Positions 35,686 through 45,440 of a stretch of 64,000 bases of DNA are shown in pieces. A program made the position numbers and the translations under genes. The DNA is taken from positions 992,001-1,056,000 of the forward strand of contig NZ_CP040984.1 of NCBI RefSeq assembly GCF_006364715.1. Reading direction: 5' to 3'. A model generated the notes under the pieces. It did not search any database and was not told the DNA's origin. It saw only the letters and a list, made by a program, of their open reading frames with translations. Source of the stretch: Candidatus Methylopumilus planktonicus (GTDB lineage: Bacteria > Pseudomonadota > Gammaproteobacteria > Burkholderiales > Methylophilaceae). The stretch's first letter is position 1. Each line of letters begins with the position of its first letter.

Positions 35686-36475
35686 TCACTACCGCCTTAT
35701 TTTTAAATGTAAAATTTCTAATGAAATTGAAATAGCCTGACAAGAAGTAACAACCCACCACAATAAAAATGGCTTCAGGCGGGCTATAAGAAACTAATAC
35801 AAATGCCAAAATGACTAATAGAATAGCGACGGATGGAACACTATTTCTTAGATTTATATCTTTGCCACTATAAAATCTAATTTCACTGACCATTGAGAGT
35901 GCAATCACTATGGTGAGTGACCAAGAAACCCATTTCATTTTAATCATATTGAAAAAAATCTCGTTGCCACTAAAGCCGTTTTCATTTGATACCCAGACAA
36001 AACTGACAAGCAAAGCTGCTGCTGCCGGGCTTGGTAATCCAAAAAAATATTTTTTTTCATCTCGGTCTAGCTTAACGTTGAAGCGAGCGAGTCTAAAGGC
36101 TGCACAACAGCAATAAATAAAAGCCGCGATCCAGCCCAACTTACCTAAGGGCTTTAATGTCCATACATATAAGATGAGGGCCGGAGCTACGCCAAATGAA
36201 ACCATATCTGAAAGACTGTCGTACTCGGCTCCAAAAGCACTTTCGGTATGCGTGAGTCGCGCGATACGTCCATCTAATCCATCCAAAATAATGGCAATAA
36301 AAATTGCAATAGCAGAGAGCTCATAGTTACCATTCATCGCTTGAACGATGGAATAAAATCCGGAGAATAAAGCAGCAGTGGTAATAAAATTGGGTAGCAA
36401 ATAAAAAGTATGCTGTCCTATTTTATTTCTTAACAAATCTTCTTTATTTTTTCCGATACTTTTTAACTTTTTCAT
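35663..36475 (-). CDS. pssA: CDP-diacylglycerol-serine O-phosphatidyltransferase
   Basis: Membrane enzyme making phosphatidylserine, the precursor of phosphatidylethanolamine. The 270-residue protein has several hydrophobic helices and the CDP-alcohol phosphotransferase signature D-G-x2-A-R-x8-G-x3-D-x3-D, seen as L-D-G-L-D-G-R-I-A-R ... F-G-A-E-Y-D-S-L-S-D around residues 66-90. It is the first gene of the reverse pair pssA-leuA. It is divergent from tgt. Confidence 0.95.
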   Translation of the reverse strand: MKKLKSIGKNKEDLLRNKIGQHTFYLLPNFITTAALFSGFYSIVQAMNGNYELSAIAIFIAIILDGLDGRIARLTHTESAFGAEYDSLSDMVSFGVAPALILYVWTLKPLGKLGWIAAFIYCCCAAFRLARFNVKLDRDEKKYFFGLPSPAAAALLVSFVWVSNENGFSGNEIFFNMIKMKWVSWSLTIVIALSMVSEIRFYSGKDINLRNSVPSVAILLVILAFVLVSYSPPEAIFIVVGCYFLSGYFNFIRNFTFKNKAVVNATRNKK

Positions 36476-36586
36476 GTGTTATTTTTAGTTGGAAACTCAA
36501 TCTTTTAGTATAACAAAGCTTTAACGATTTCATTAATTCTAATTTATACTCATTGACTTACCGCTATCGAGAACTAAAAATCAAAG

Positions 36587-37693
36587 ATGCAATTTAAGCT
36601 CATTCAAAAAGATGGTGAAGCCAGACGAGGTGAAATCAAGCTTCAACATGGTACTGTCCAAACACCGGTATTTATGCCTGTGGGCACCTATGGCGCTGTG
36701 AAGTCTTTAAGCCCTCAAGATCTAGAATCAATTGGTTTTGAAATTATCCTTGGCAATACTTTTCATCTCTGGCTCCGACCAGGGTTAGATACAATTTCGT
36801 CCTTTAAAGGGTTGCATGATTTTATTCAATGGCATCGATCGATGCTCACAGACTCTGGTGGTTTTCAGGTATGGAGTCTTGGCAAAATGAGAAAAATTAC
36901 TGAGGAAGGTGTTGAGTTTAAATCGCCTATTAACGGTGACACTTGTTTCTTAAGCCCTGAAGAATCCATGCGAATTCAAAAAACACTTAACTCAGACATC
37001 GTCATGATCTTTGACGAATGCACCCCCTATCCAGCCTCGCATGAGGAAGCAAAAGCTTCTATGGAGCTAAGTTTAAAATGGGCCTATAGAAGTAAAGTGG
37101 CTCACGCAACAAATAAGAATGCTTTGTTCGGAATCATTCAAGGAGGCATGTTCGAAGATCTGAGGGAACATTCACTTGATGAATTAAAAAAAATCAATTT
37201 CGATGGCTATGCCATTGGTGGATTATCTGTCGGCGAACCTAAAGAAGAGATGCGTAAAGTGATTGATTTTATCGCGCCTAAAATGCCAGAAGACAAGCCT
37301 CGCTATTTAATGGGGGTAGGTACCCCAGAAGATATTATTGAAGCCATTGCTCATGGTATTGATATGTTCGATTGTGTCATGCCAACAAGGAATGCTAGGA
37401 ATGGTTGGCTATTTACTAAATATGGTGATCTAAAGCTTAAAAATACACAGTATAAAAATGATACAAATCCAATCGATAGCGATTGCGGATGTTATACATG
37501 CCAAAACTATTCTCGCGCTTATCTTCACCATCTTTTTAGGATTGGGGAAATGCTGGGCTCTCGCTTAAATACGATCCATAACTTGTCCTATTATCAAAAA
37601 ATAATACAAGAAGCTAGGGTTGCTATTGAAAATGGAACATTTGAAACTTATAGAAAAATATTCCATCAAAACCGTCAACGCGGCATTCAATAA
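36587..37693 (+). CDS. tgt: tRNA-guanine transglycosylase
   Basis: Inserts preQ1 at position 34 of GUN-anticodon tRNAs, on the way to queuosine. The 368-residue protein has the nucleophile region with T-D-S-G-G-F-Q-V-W-S-L (D near 90), M-I-F-D-E-C-T-P-Y, G-G-L-S-V-G-E and the C-terminal zinc site C-x-C-x-x-C ... H (D-C-G-C-Y-T-C). yajC-secD-secF follow on the same strand, the usual order. Confidence 0.97.
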   Translation: MQFKLIQKDGEARRGEIKLQHGTVQTPVFMPVGTYGAVKSLSPQDLESIGFEIILGNTFHLWLRPGLDTISSFKGLHDFIQWHRSMLTDSGGFQVWSLGKMRKITEEGVEFKSPINGDTCFLSPEESMRIQKTLNSDIVMIFDECTPYPASHEEAKASMELSLKWAYRSKVAHATNKNALFGIIQGGMFEDLREHSLDELKKINFDGYAIGGLSVGEPKEEMRKVIDFIAPKMPEDKPRYLMGVGTPEDIIEAIAHGIDMFDCVMPTRNARNGWLFTKYGDLKLKNTQYKNDTNPIDSDCGCYTCQNYSRAYLHHLFRIGEMLGSRLNTIHNLSYYQKIIQEARVAIENGTFETYRKIFHQNRQRGIQ

Positions 37694-37746
37694 ATGTCTG
37701 CTGTGTTAAAATTAACCTTTAAAATTAATTACCTGTAGGAATATAA

Positions 37747-38061
37747 ATGTTTATAAGTTACGCATATGCCGCTGATGCGGTACCCACTGATCTCATGAGC
37801 TTTTTGCCATTTATCATCATTTTTGTGCTTTTTTACTTCATGTTAATTCGCCCGCAAATGAAACAAGCAAAAGCCCATAAGCTCATGATTGACTCACTCA
37901 AAAAAGATGACGAAATTGTGACCAATGGAGGCTTCCTTGGTAAAGTGGTCAAAATCAAAGATCAGTATGTAACCATAGAAATTGCGGCTGGCACTCAAAT
38001 TCATATCCAGAAACAATCCGTCATAACCTTGCTAACTAAAGGCACCATCAAATCTATCTAA
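37747..38061 (+). CDS. yajC: Preprotein translocase subunit YajC
   Basis: Small single-pass membrane protein associated with SecDF. The 104-residue protein has a membrane segment at about 18-37 (F-L-P-F-I-I-I-F-V-L-F-Y-F-M-L-I) followed by R-P-Q-M-K-Q-A-K-A-H and the signature G-D-E-I-V-T-N-G-G (here D-D-E-I-V-T-N-G-G). A GTAGGAA ribosome-binding site precedes the ATG. Confidence 0.95.
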   Translation: MFISYAYAADAVPTDLMSFLPFIIIFVLFYFMLIRPQMKQAKAHKLMIDSLKKDDEIVTNGGFLGKVVKIKDQYVTIEIAAGTQIHIQKQSVITLLTKGTIKSI

Positions 38062-38088
38062 TTTCTGAAGTGATAGCTTAAGTTCATC

Positions 38089-39942
38089 ATGAATCAATAT
38101 CCTAAATGGAAGTATGGTCTTGTCTTAGTTGCAATTTTTATTGGCCTTATCTACTCAATTCCTAATTTTTTTGGGGAATCGCCTGCAGTTCAAATCATGC
38201 CAACCAAGTCATCAGATAAATTAGATTTATCTATATTGGCGTCGATTGAAGGTAGTTTAAAAGAAGCAAATCTTCCTTTCGATGGCATCGTTCAAGAACC
38301 CAATGGCATTAAAATTAAATTTGCAAATCCTGATAACCAGCTTAAAGCAAAAGATATTCTTCAAAATGCTCTGGGCGCTAACTATGTAATTGCACTTAAC
38401 CTGGTTTCTAAATCGCCTTCATGGCTATCTAAAATTGGTGCTATCCCAATGTATTTGGGTTTAGATTTAAGAGGCGGCGTGCACTTTCTTCTTCAGGTAG
38501 ATATGAAAGCTGCATCGGAACAAGCAGCTGAAAGTAACCTTAATGATTTTCGCATGACGCTCAGGAAAGAACGTATTTCTTATATTGGTGCTTCTAGATT
38601 AAATGAAATTGTAAAACTTCAGTTCGACAGCCAAGAAGATCTCGAAAAAGCTAAAAAACTTATCAAAGTAAATTATCCAGATTTAATGGTCAATGAATCA
38701 TCGGTTGGTAAAGATAAAACGCTTGACATTAGTATGAGTGAAATGGGCAAGAAAAAAATTCAAGAATTTGCGCTTAAACAAAACTTACAAACACTTCATA
38801 ACCGCATTAACGAACTTGGCGTTGCAGAGCCTATCATTCAACAACAAGGTTTAGACCGAATCGTGGTGCAACTCCCGGGCGTTCAAGACACAGCAAAAGC
38901 CAAAGAAATTCTTGGCCGAACAGCGACACTCGAAATCAGATTAGTCGATGAAGATAAAACAGATATCGCTACATTAGAAAGCGCTCAAAAAGGGAATGCA
39001 CCTTTTGGTGACGATCTTTTTAAAGACAGAGACGGTAGACCCATTCTCGTTAAGAAAAACGTATTACTGACAGGTGAAAGAATCACAGATGCTGGGCCTG
39101 GTGTTGATCAACAATCAGGAAGATCTGTTGTACATGTTACGCTAGACGGAAGAGGCTCAAACATATTTAAACAAGTCACGCGAGAAAATGTAGGTAAGCG
39201 TTTAGCTATTCTTCTTGTAGAAAAAGGACAAACGGAAGTTGTGACAGCGCCTGTCATCCAACAGGAAATTGGTGGTGGTCGAGTACAAATTTCTGGTATG
39301 AATAGTCCTCAAGAGGCTACTGATATATCTCTTTTATTAAGGGCTGGGGCTTTGGCAGCACCAATGCAAATTATTGAAGAGCGAACAGTGGGTCCTAGCA
39401 TGGGGGAAGAAAATATTAAGCGCGGTGTTCACTCCACTTTATGGGGTTTTGCAGCTATTTCAATCATGATGATTATTTACTATATGGCCTTTGGTGGCGT
39501 TTCTATTTTTGCGCTTGCTGTAAATTTATTATTACTCGTCGCTTTATTATCTATTATTCAAGCGACTCTAACACTTCCTGGACTAGCAGCGATTGCCTTG
39601 GCATTAGGTATGGCGATTGATGCAAATGTTCTCATTAATGAAAGAATCAGGGAAGAACTTAGAAATGGCAATACGCCGCAAGCAAGTATTCATGCTGGCT
39701 ATGATCGGGCTTTTGATACTATTCTCGACTCGAATGTCACGACCTTAATTGCAGGTCTCGCCTTATTCATGTTTGGTACAGGTCCTATTAAAGGGTTTGC
39801 TGTTGTTCACGTATTAGGTATTTTAACTTCTATGTTCAGTGCTATTTTAGTATCAAGAGCGCTTGTCAATATTATGTATGGTTATCGTCGCAAAATTGAT
39901 AAATTGTCTATTGGTCAAATCTATAGGCCGAAAGAAGATTAA
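38089..39942 (+). CDS. secD: Protein translocase subunit SecD
   Basis: Inner-membrane RND-like subunit that uses the proton gradient to pull translocated proteins into the periplasm. The 617-residue protein has one N-terminal helix, a large periplasmic P1 domain and a C-terminal group of five helices. Family motifs are L-G-L-D-L-R-G-G-V-H-F-L near 125 and the D-A-N-V-L-I-N-E-R-I-R-E-E segment in TM4-5. It is followed two bases later by secF. Confidence 0.97.
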   Translation: MNQYPKWKYGLVLVAIFIGLIYSIPNFFGESPAVQIMPTKSSDKLDLSILASIEGSLKEANLPFDGIVQEPNGIKIKFANPDNQLKAKDILQNALGANYVIALNLVSKSPSWLSKIGAIPMYLGLDLRGGVHFLLQVDMKAASEQAAESNLNDFRMTLRKERISYIGASRLNEIVKLQFDSQEDLEKAKKLIKVNYPDLMVNESSVGKDKTLDISMSEMGKKKIQEFALKQNLQTLHNRINELGVAEPIIQQQGLDRIVVQLPGVQDTAKAKEILGRTATLEIRLVDEDKTDIATLESAQKGNAPFGDDLFKDRDGRPILVKKNVLLTGERITDAGPGVDQQSGRSVVHVTLDGRGSNIFKQVTRENVGKRLAILLVEKGQTEVVTAPVIQQEIGGGRVQISGMNSPQEATDISLLLRAGALAAPMQIIEERTVGPSMGEENIKRGVHSTLWGFAAISIMMIIYYMAFGGVSIFALAVNLLLLVALLSIIQATLTLPGLAAIALALGMAIDANVLINERIREELRNGNTPQASIHAGYDRAFDTILDSNVTTLIAGLALFMFGTGPIKGFAVVHVLGILTSMFSAILVSRALVNIMYGYRRKIDKLSIGQIYRPKED

Positions 39943-39944
39943 TT

Positions 39945-40883
39945 ATGGAATTATTTAGAATAAAAAAAGATATTCCTTTTATGAGTTATGGTCGATTAAC
40001 CACGACCATTTCTCTCATTACGTTTATTATTGCTGTCCTCTTTTTAAGCATTAAAGGCCTTAATCTTGGTGTAGATTTTACTGGTGGCACACTGATGGAA
40101 GTAAGTTATAGCCATCCAGCAGATATCGATAAGATTCGTCAAGTCATGGATAAAATTGATCTTAAAGACACGACAGTACAAAACTTTGGTACAAGTAAAG
40201 ATGTATTAATCCGCTTACCTATTCGACAAGATTTATCTATCGCTCAATTATCAGAAAAAGTATCAGCAGCTCTTATTGAAAGTGATAAAGATACAAAAAT
40301 ACAAAGGGTAGAGTCTGTCGGATCGCAAGTTGGGGAAGAGCTCTATGCAAATGGTGCGCTCGCTCTGCTTCTTGTATGTTTTGGAATTATTGCTTATCTC
40401 GCATTAAGATTTGAATGGCGTTTTGCAGTTGCTGCCATTATTGCCAATATGCACGATGTCATTATTATTTTAGGCTTCTTTGCATTTTTCCAATGGGAAT
40501 TTAACCTCACTGTCCTCGCAGCTATCCTTGCTGTATTAGGTTATTCTGTAAATGAATCGGTTGTGGTTTTTGATCGCGTCAGAGAAAACTTTAAAAAAAT
40601 GAGAAAAGCGAATGTGGTTGAAGTCATTGACAATGCAATCACAAGAACAATGTCTCGCACTGTCATCACACATCTTATGACTCAAACAATGGTGTGCTCG
40701 ATGTTATTTTTTGGCGGAGAAACACTTCATAATTTCGCTCTTGCATTAACTATTGGTATTTTATTCGGCATCTATTCATCAGTGCTTGTGGCATGTCCAG
40801 TTGCAATGTGGCTTGGTGTATCTCAGCGCAATCTCGTTCCAGATCAATCCAAAGAAGATACGTCACAAGAAATTAATCCATAA
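39945..40883 (+). CDS. secF: Protein translocase subunit SecF
   Basis: Partner of SecD. The 312-residue protein has six predicted membrane helices and conserved motifs G-V-D-F-T-G-G-T-L near 46, G-Y-S-V-N-E-S-V-V-V-F-D-R-V-R-E around 200 and the T-x-x-T-H-L pattern. The length is typical. It ends the tgt-yajC-secDF block; a DUF21/CBS gene follows. Confidence 0.97.
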   Translation: MELFRIKKDIPFMSYGRLTTTISLITFIIAVLFLSIKGLNLGVDFTGGTLMEVSYSHPADIDKIRQVMDKIDLKDTTVQNFGTSKDVLIRLPIRQDLSIAQLSEKVSAALIESDKDTKIQRVESVGSQVGEELYANGALALLLVCFGIIAYLALRFEWRFAVAAIIANMHDVIIILGFFAFFQWEFNLTVLAAILAVLGYSVNESVVVFDRVRENFKKMRKANVVEVIDNAITRTMSRTVITHLMTQTMVCSMLFFGGETLHNFALALTIGILFGIYSSVLVACPVAMWLGVSQRNLVPDQSKEDTSQEINP

Positions 40884-40896
40884 GTTTTTTTAAACT

Positions 40897-42174
40897 TTGA
40901 ATACCCTTTCTATTAGTTATCAATTTGTCATTCTTATAGCTTTGCTAGCTATTGCTGCTTTTTTCTCGCTTGCTGAAACAAGCTTAATGACACTGAACCG
41001 CTATCGATTAAAACATTTAGTCTCTCAAGGCAATCATGCCGCAATACTCACAAATAAATTACTCTTTTCGCCTGCAAAGCTTTTAGGCGTCATTCTCCTT
41101 TGTAAAGAATTTGCAAGCGCAGCGTCTGCAATGATTGTGACTATTATTACAGTGCGCCTCTATGGAGAAGGTCAAATAGCACTTATGGCTGGAACCTTAG
41201 TGACCACATTCTTAATTCTCATTTTTGGTGAAGTATCTCCAAAAGTTATTGCAGCATCCAAGCCAGAACGATTTGCATTTTTCTGCGGCTATATCCTCTA
41301 CCCTCTTTTAAAAATTCTTTATCCAATTGTGGCAGTAGTAAACTTTTTTGTATTAAGTTTTGTAAAAATATTTAACGTCAAAATTGATTTGAATAATAAT
41401 CTTCATGCAATATCAATGGATGAATTAAGAAGTATTATTTCTGAAGCAGGTCAATTCATTCCGAATCAGCATCGCAAAATACTTCTTAATGTATTTGAGC
41501 TCGAGCGTATCACGGTAGACGACATTATGATTCCGCATACTTTTGTTGAAACAATTGATTTTGACCTAATGGATGAAGAAATTATTCAAAAATTACTTAC
41601 TTTCCAGCACAGCAGAATACTGGTAAAAACAAATTCGCCTGACAGTATTTTAGGGTTACTTAATACTCAAAAAATTATTAAGCAACTTAATATGCATGAT
41701 GCTTTAAATAAAATTACAAAGGATGATTTAAAAGAGCTTATTTCAGAGCCTTACTTTATTCCATCTGGCACACCTTTATACACTCAAATGCAGCACTTTC
41801 AGGACAGGCAAGAAAGAATTGGTTTAATTGTAAATGAGCATGGCGAATTTATTGGCCTTATAAGCCTTGAGGATATTTTAGAAGAAATTGTGGGCGAATT
41901 TAACTTAGATTTTCTTGCGAAATCATCTAAATTTACTCAAGACGAAGATGGGGGTTGGATTGTAGATGGCAGTGTAACGATTCGAACACTTAATAAAAAA
42001 TTGGACCTTCAATTTCCAATTGACGGGCCTAAGACATTGAATGGCTTGGTGTTAGAATACTTTGAAGATATCCCAGAACCGAATACAAGTTTCAAAATTG
42101 CCAACCATACTATGGAAGTTCTTCAGTCTCACGACCGAATTGTAAAGAGCATAAAAATCTATCCTCTGTCGTAA
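40897..42174 (+). CDS. DUF21/CBS-domain membrane protein (CNNM/CorB type)
   Basis: A 425-residue protein with an N-terminal DUF21 membrane domain (three to four helices, about 1-180), a tandem CBS module (about 200-330) and a C-terminal CorC/HlyC domain. This is the CNNM/CorB/MpfA architecture linked to magnesium export. Motif E-T-S-L-M-T-L-N-R-Y-R near residue 28 is typical. Start is TTG 40897 with a poor ribosome-binding site; no better start was found. The window thus has both CorB-like and CorC proteins, at separate sites. Confidence 0.88.
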   Translation: MNTLSISYQFVILIALLAIAAFFSLAETSLMTLNRYRLKHLVSQGNHAAILTNKLLFSPAKLLGVILLCKEFASAASAMIVTIITVRLYGEGQIALMAGTLVTTFLILIFGEVSPKVIAASKPERFAFFCGYILYPLLKILYPIVAVVNFFVLSFVKIFNVKIDLNNNLHAISMDELRSIISEAGQFIPNQHRKILLNVFELERITVDDIMIPHTFVETIDFDLMDEEIIQKLLTFQHSRILVKTNSPDSILGLLNTQKIIKQLNMHDALNKITKDDLKELISEPYFIPSGTPLYTQMQHFQDRQERIGLIVNEHGEFIGLISLEDILEEIVGEFNLDFLAKSSKFTQDEDGGWIVDGSVTIRTLNKKLDLQFPIDGPKTLNGLVLEYFEDIPEPNTSFKIANHTMEVLQSHDRIVKSIKIYPLS

Positions 42175-42249
42175 TTTTTTTAAAATTCTCCTGAAGAATT
42201 GCTTGAGTTTTTATTTTTTTTAATCACAATAATAAATAGGGATTAGCTC

Positions 42250-42564
42250 ATGCCAAAAGTAAATGCAACTGAAGACCTAAAGCTTAGTCCAAAGAAAGCT
42301 AAGACTAAACTTCCTAGCATGTATAAAGTTATTATACTGAATGATGACTTTACGCCTATGGAATTCGTTGTGAATACAATTCAGCGTTTTTTTAATAAAA
42401 GTGTTGATGAGGCTACTCGTATAATGTTAAAAATACATACAGAGGGCTTGGGTGTATGTGGAATATTCCCTATAGATATTGCGGAAACAAAAATGAATCA
42501 AGTGCTAAACTATGCTAAAGAACACCAACATCCTTTGCAATGTATTATTGAAAGAATTGATTAA
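42250..42564 (+). CDS. clpS: ClpS adaptor for ClpAP
   Basis: Delivers N-end-rule substrates to ClpA. The 104-residue protein carries the N-degron pocket motif L-N-D-D-F-T-P-M-E-F-V-V at about 35-46 and a H-T-E-G-x-G-x-C-G region. clpA follows after nine bases, the standard arrangement. Confidence 0.96.
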   Translation: MPKVNATEDLKLSPKKAKTKLPSMYKVIILNDDFTPMEFVVNTIQRFFNKSVDEATRIMLKIHTEGLGVCGIFPIDIAETKMNQVLNYAKEHQHPLQCIIERID

Positions 42565-42573
42565 ATTTAAATT

Positions 42574-44841
42574 ATGATAGCTCAAGAACTCGAAGTAAGC
42601 CTGCACATGGCATTTATGGATGCGAGACAAAAGCGTCACGAACTTATTACGGTTGAACATTTGCTTCTTGCTATGCTTGATAATCCCTCTGCAGCAGAAG
42701 TGCTTAAAGCCTGCGGCTCAAATGTTGAAATTCTCAGAAATGAATTAACTCAATATATCGACGAACATACGCCAACTATATCTGGCGAAGATGAAGTTGA
42801 TACACAGCCCACACTTGGATTTCAAAGAGTCATTCAAAGAGCAATGCTTCATGTGCAATCCTCTGGCAAAAAAGAAGTCAATGGAGCGAATGTATTAGTT
42901 GCAATTTATGGCGAAAAAGATTCACATGCAGTTTACTTTCTCCATCAGCAAGGTGTAACACGACTTGATGTCGTTAATTTTATTGCGCATGGAGTATCAA
43001 AATTAAATGAGGGTGAAACTCCTAAACCATCTACAGAACAAGAAAGTGATCAGGAATCATCCAGTAGCAAAGCACTAGAAACTTACACGGTTAATCTTAA
43101 TATAATGGTTTTAGCCGGAAAAATTGATCCTCTGATTGGTCGAGATTCAGAAATTGAGCGAGTCATCCAAACTCTCTGCCGTAGAAGAAAAAACAATCCT
43201 CTTTTGGTAGGTGAAGCCGGTGTTGGAAAGACTGCAATTGCTGAAGGACTTGCAAAAAGAATTGTAGACAAAGAAGTACCTAGTATCCTAGAAGGAACAA
43301 CCATATTCTCGCTCGATATGGGCACATTGTTAGCAGGCACGAAATACCGGGGAGATTTTGAGCAAAGACTCAAATCTGTGATGAAGCAACTCAATGAACA
43401 TAAAGATGCTATTTTATTTATTGATGAAATTCACACACTCATAGGGGCTGGATCTGCAAGCGGAGGAACGCTTGATGCATCTAACCTTCTTAAACCAGCA
43501 TTATCAAACGGAACTATTAAATGTATTGGTGCGACAACTTACCAAGAATATAGAATGGTTTTCGAAAAAGATCATGCGCTTGCAAGAAGATTTCAAAAAA
43601 TTGATGTTAATGAGCCAAGCATTCTTGATACGATCAATATTCTTAAAGGCCTTAAAACTAGGTTTGAAAAACATCACAACGTAAAGTATTCTGTTGCAGC
43701 AATTCATAGTGCAGCCGAACTTTCTGCAAAATATATTAATGATAGGCATCTTCCTGATAAAGCGATTGATGTCATTGATGAGGCAGGTGCCGCTCAGAGA
43801 ATACTTCCAAAAAATAAACAGAAGAAAGTAATCACTAACAAAGAAATTGAAGAAGTCGTAGCTAAGATTGCTAAGATTCCTCCAAAAAATATTTCCAATG
43901 ACGATAAGCATGCTCTAAAAAATCTCGAGCGCGATCTTAAAGCGGTTATTTTTGGTCAAGATAAAGCAATTGAAAATTTATCTAGCGCTATAAAAATGAC
44001 AAGAAGTGGATTGGGCGTTCCAAATAAGCCTATAGGTAATTTCCTTTTTAGCGGACCAACAGGTGTTGGAAAAACAGAAGTAGCTCGCCAACTGGCTTAC
44101 ATCCTAGGGATTGAACTCGTTCGTATCGATATGAGTGAGTATATGGAAAGGCATGCAGTATCAAGACTTATTGGGGCCCCACCAGGTTATGTTGGATTCG
44201 AGCAAGGTGGCTTAATGACGGAAGCTGTCAATAAACAACCTTATTGCGTTCTTCTTCTTGATGAGATTGAAAAAGCTCACCCCGATATCTTTAATATTCT
44301 CCTGCAAGTGATGGATCATGGATCTTTAACAGACAGTAACGGAAGAAAAACAGACTTCAGAAACGTTACCCTGATTATGACAACCAATGCTGGTGCAGAG
44401 TCTTTATCAAAAACTTCTATGGGATTTACACAGTCTAAAAAAATGGGTGATGAGCAAGCGGAAATCAAACGCTTATTTACACCTGAATTTAGAAATAGAC
44501 TTGATGCAACTGTATCATTCGCGCCTCTCAGTCATGATGTCATCTTAAAAGTTGTCGACAAATTCTTGATGCAGCTTGAAGATCAGTTACATGAGAAAAA
44601 AGTAGACGCAACTTTCACGGAGCCTCTCAAAACATACCTAGCCAAAAACGGCTTTGACCCAAGTATGGGAGCAAGACCTATGTCTCGCCTCATTCAAGAC
44701 ACAATCAGAAAGGCACTTGCAGATGAACTACTCTTTGGTAAACTCACTAATGGTGGCAATGTAATCATTGATATTGATAGCAATGACAAAGTGAAATTAA
44801 TTTTCGAAGAAGAAAATAAAGCCATTCTTCAAGAGTCTTAA
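42574..44841 (+). CDS. clpA: ClpA ATPase of the ClpAP protease
   Basis: Unfoldase of the ClpAP protease. The 755-residue protein has an N-terminal adaptor-binding repeat domain (1-150), then two AAA+ modules with Walker A G-E-A-G-V-G-K-T (about 211-218) and G-P-T-G-V-G-K-T (about 495-502). The C-terminal D2 small domain has G-A-R-P-M-S-R-L-I-Q. ClpP is not in the window. It shares a TTAA with the convergent GST gene. Confidence 0.97.
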   Translation: MIAQELEVSLHMAFMDARQKRHELITVEHLLLAMLDNPSAAEVLKACGSNVEILRNELTQYIDEHTPTISGEDEVDTQPTLGFQRVIQRAMLHVQSSGKKEVNGANVLVAIYGEKDSHAVYFLHQQGVTRLDVVNFIAHGVSKLNEGETPKPSTEQESDQESSSSKALETYTVNLNIMVLAGKIDPLIGRDSEIERVIQTLCRRRKNNPLLVGEAGVGKTAIAEGLAKRIVDKEVPSILEGTTIFSLDMGTLLAGTKYRGDFEQRLKSVMKQLNEHKDAILFIDEIHTLIGAGSASGGTLDASNLLKPALSNGTIKCIGATTYQEYRMVFEKDHALARRFQKIDVNEPSILDTINILKGLKTRFEKHHNVKYSVAAIHSAAELSAKYINDRHLPDKAIDVIDEAGAAQRILPKNKQKKVITNKEIEEVVAKIAKIPPKNISNDDKHALKNLERDLKAVIFGQDKAIENLSSAIKMTRSGLGVPNKPIGNFLFSGPTGVGKTEVARQLAYILGIELVRIDMSEYMERHAVSRLIGAPPGYVGFEQGGLMTEAVNKQPYCVLLLDEIEKAHPDIFNILLQVMDHGSLTDSNGRKTDFRNVTLIMTTNAGAESLSKTSMGFTQSKKMGDEQAEIKRLFTPEFRNRLDATVSFAPLSHDVILKVVDKFLMQLEDQLHEKKVDATFTEPLKTYLAKNGFDPSMGARPMSRLIQDTIRKALADELLFGKLTNGGNVIIDIDSNDKVKLIFEEENKAILQES

Positions 44842-45440
44842 TTCTTCTTCATCACCTCTTGAAACATTTCGGTGTTTTTAAAATCGTTTAGCCATTTTTT
44901 TAATTCTTGATACTTAGAATTTAAAAACCAATCCTCATCTACCAATGCAAATTGTCTTATAAATGGAAAGATTGCTACATCAGCAAAAGTTATTCTTTCT
45001 GCCATTAAGTAATGAGTAGTTTGCAATTTGTCGTTTAATAAATTCAGAAAAATTTCACATTGAGAGCGATAGTACTCTTTCGAATGCTCTGGAAAACGAT
45101 CGGCATATTTATATCTATCTAAATTTTTCTTAAAATTAAGATCATTTTCATCAATGAGTTTACGGCTAGTATTCTCATCATTTAAAAGCCAACATGCTGG
45201 ATCGTTTTGGTTTAGAGCCCATAACATAATTTCAAGACTCTCTTCGATGACTTCGCCATTTACATCTACCAATACGGGAACTGTTCCTTTAGGGCTTAAT
45301 GCTAAAAATTCGCTTGATTTATCTTTGAGTGAAATTTCGATAGATTCATAATCAATATTAGCTTGATGCAAGGCCAGTCTTGATCGAATGGCATAAGGAC
45401 AGCGCCTATAGGTATATAACCTTGGTTTAATCAATATCAT
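44838..45440 (-). CDS. Glutathione S-transferase family protein
   Basis: A GST-fold protein with an N-terminal thioredoxin-like half (L-Y-T-Y-R-R-C-P-Y-A-I-R-S-R-L-A-L) and an all-helical C-terminal half. The C-P-Y-A-I-R-S-R start is that of the glutaredoxin-2/YibF-like GSTs. The frame is open upstream to 45458, but ATG 45440 overlaps the pyrD stop as TAATG, the better choice (about 200 residues). Substrate unknown. Confidence 0.88.
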   Translation of the reverse strand: MILIKPRLYTYRRCPYAIRSRLALHQANIDYESIEISLKDKSSEFLALSPKGTVPVLVDVNGEVIEESLEIMLWALNQNDPACWLLNDENTSRKLIDENDLNFKKNLDRYKYADRFPEHSKEYYRSQCEIFLNLLNDKLQTTHYLMAERITFADVAIFPFIRQFALVDEDWFLNSKYQELKKWLNDFKNTEMFQEVMKKN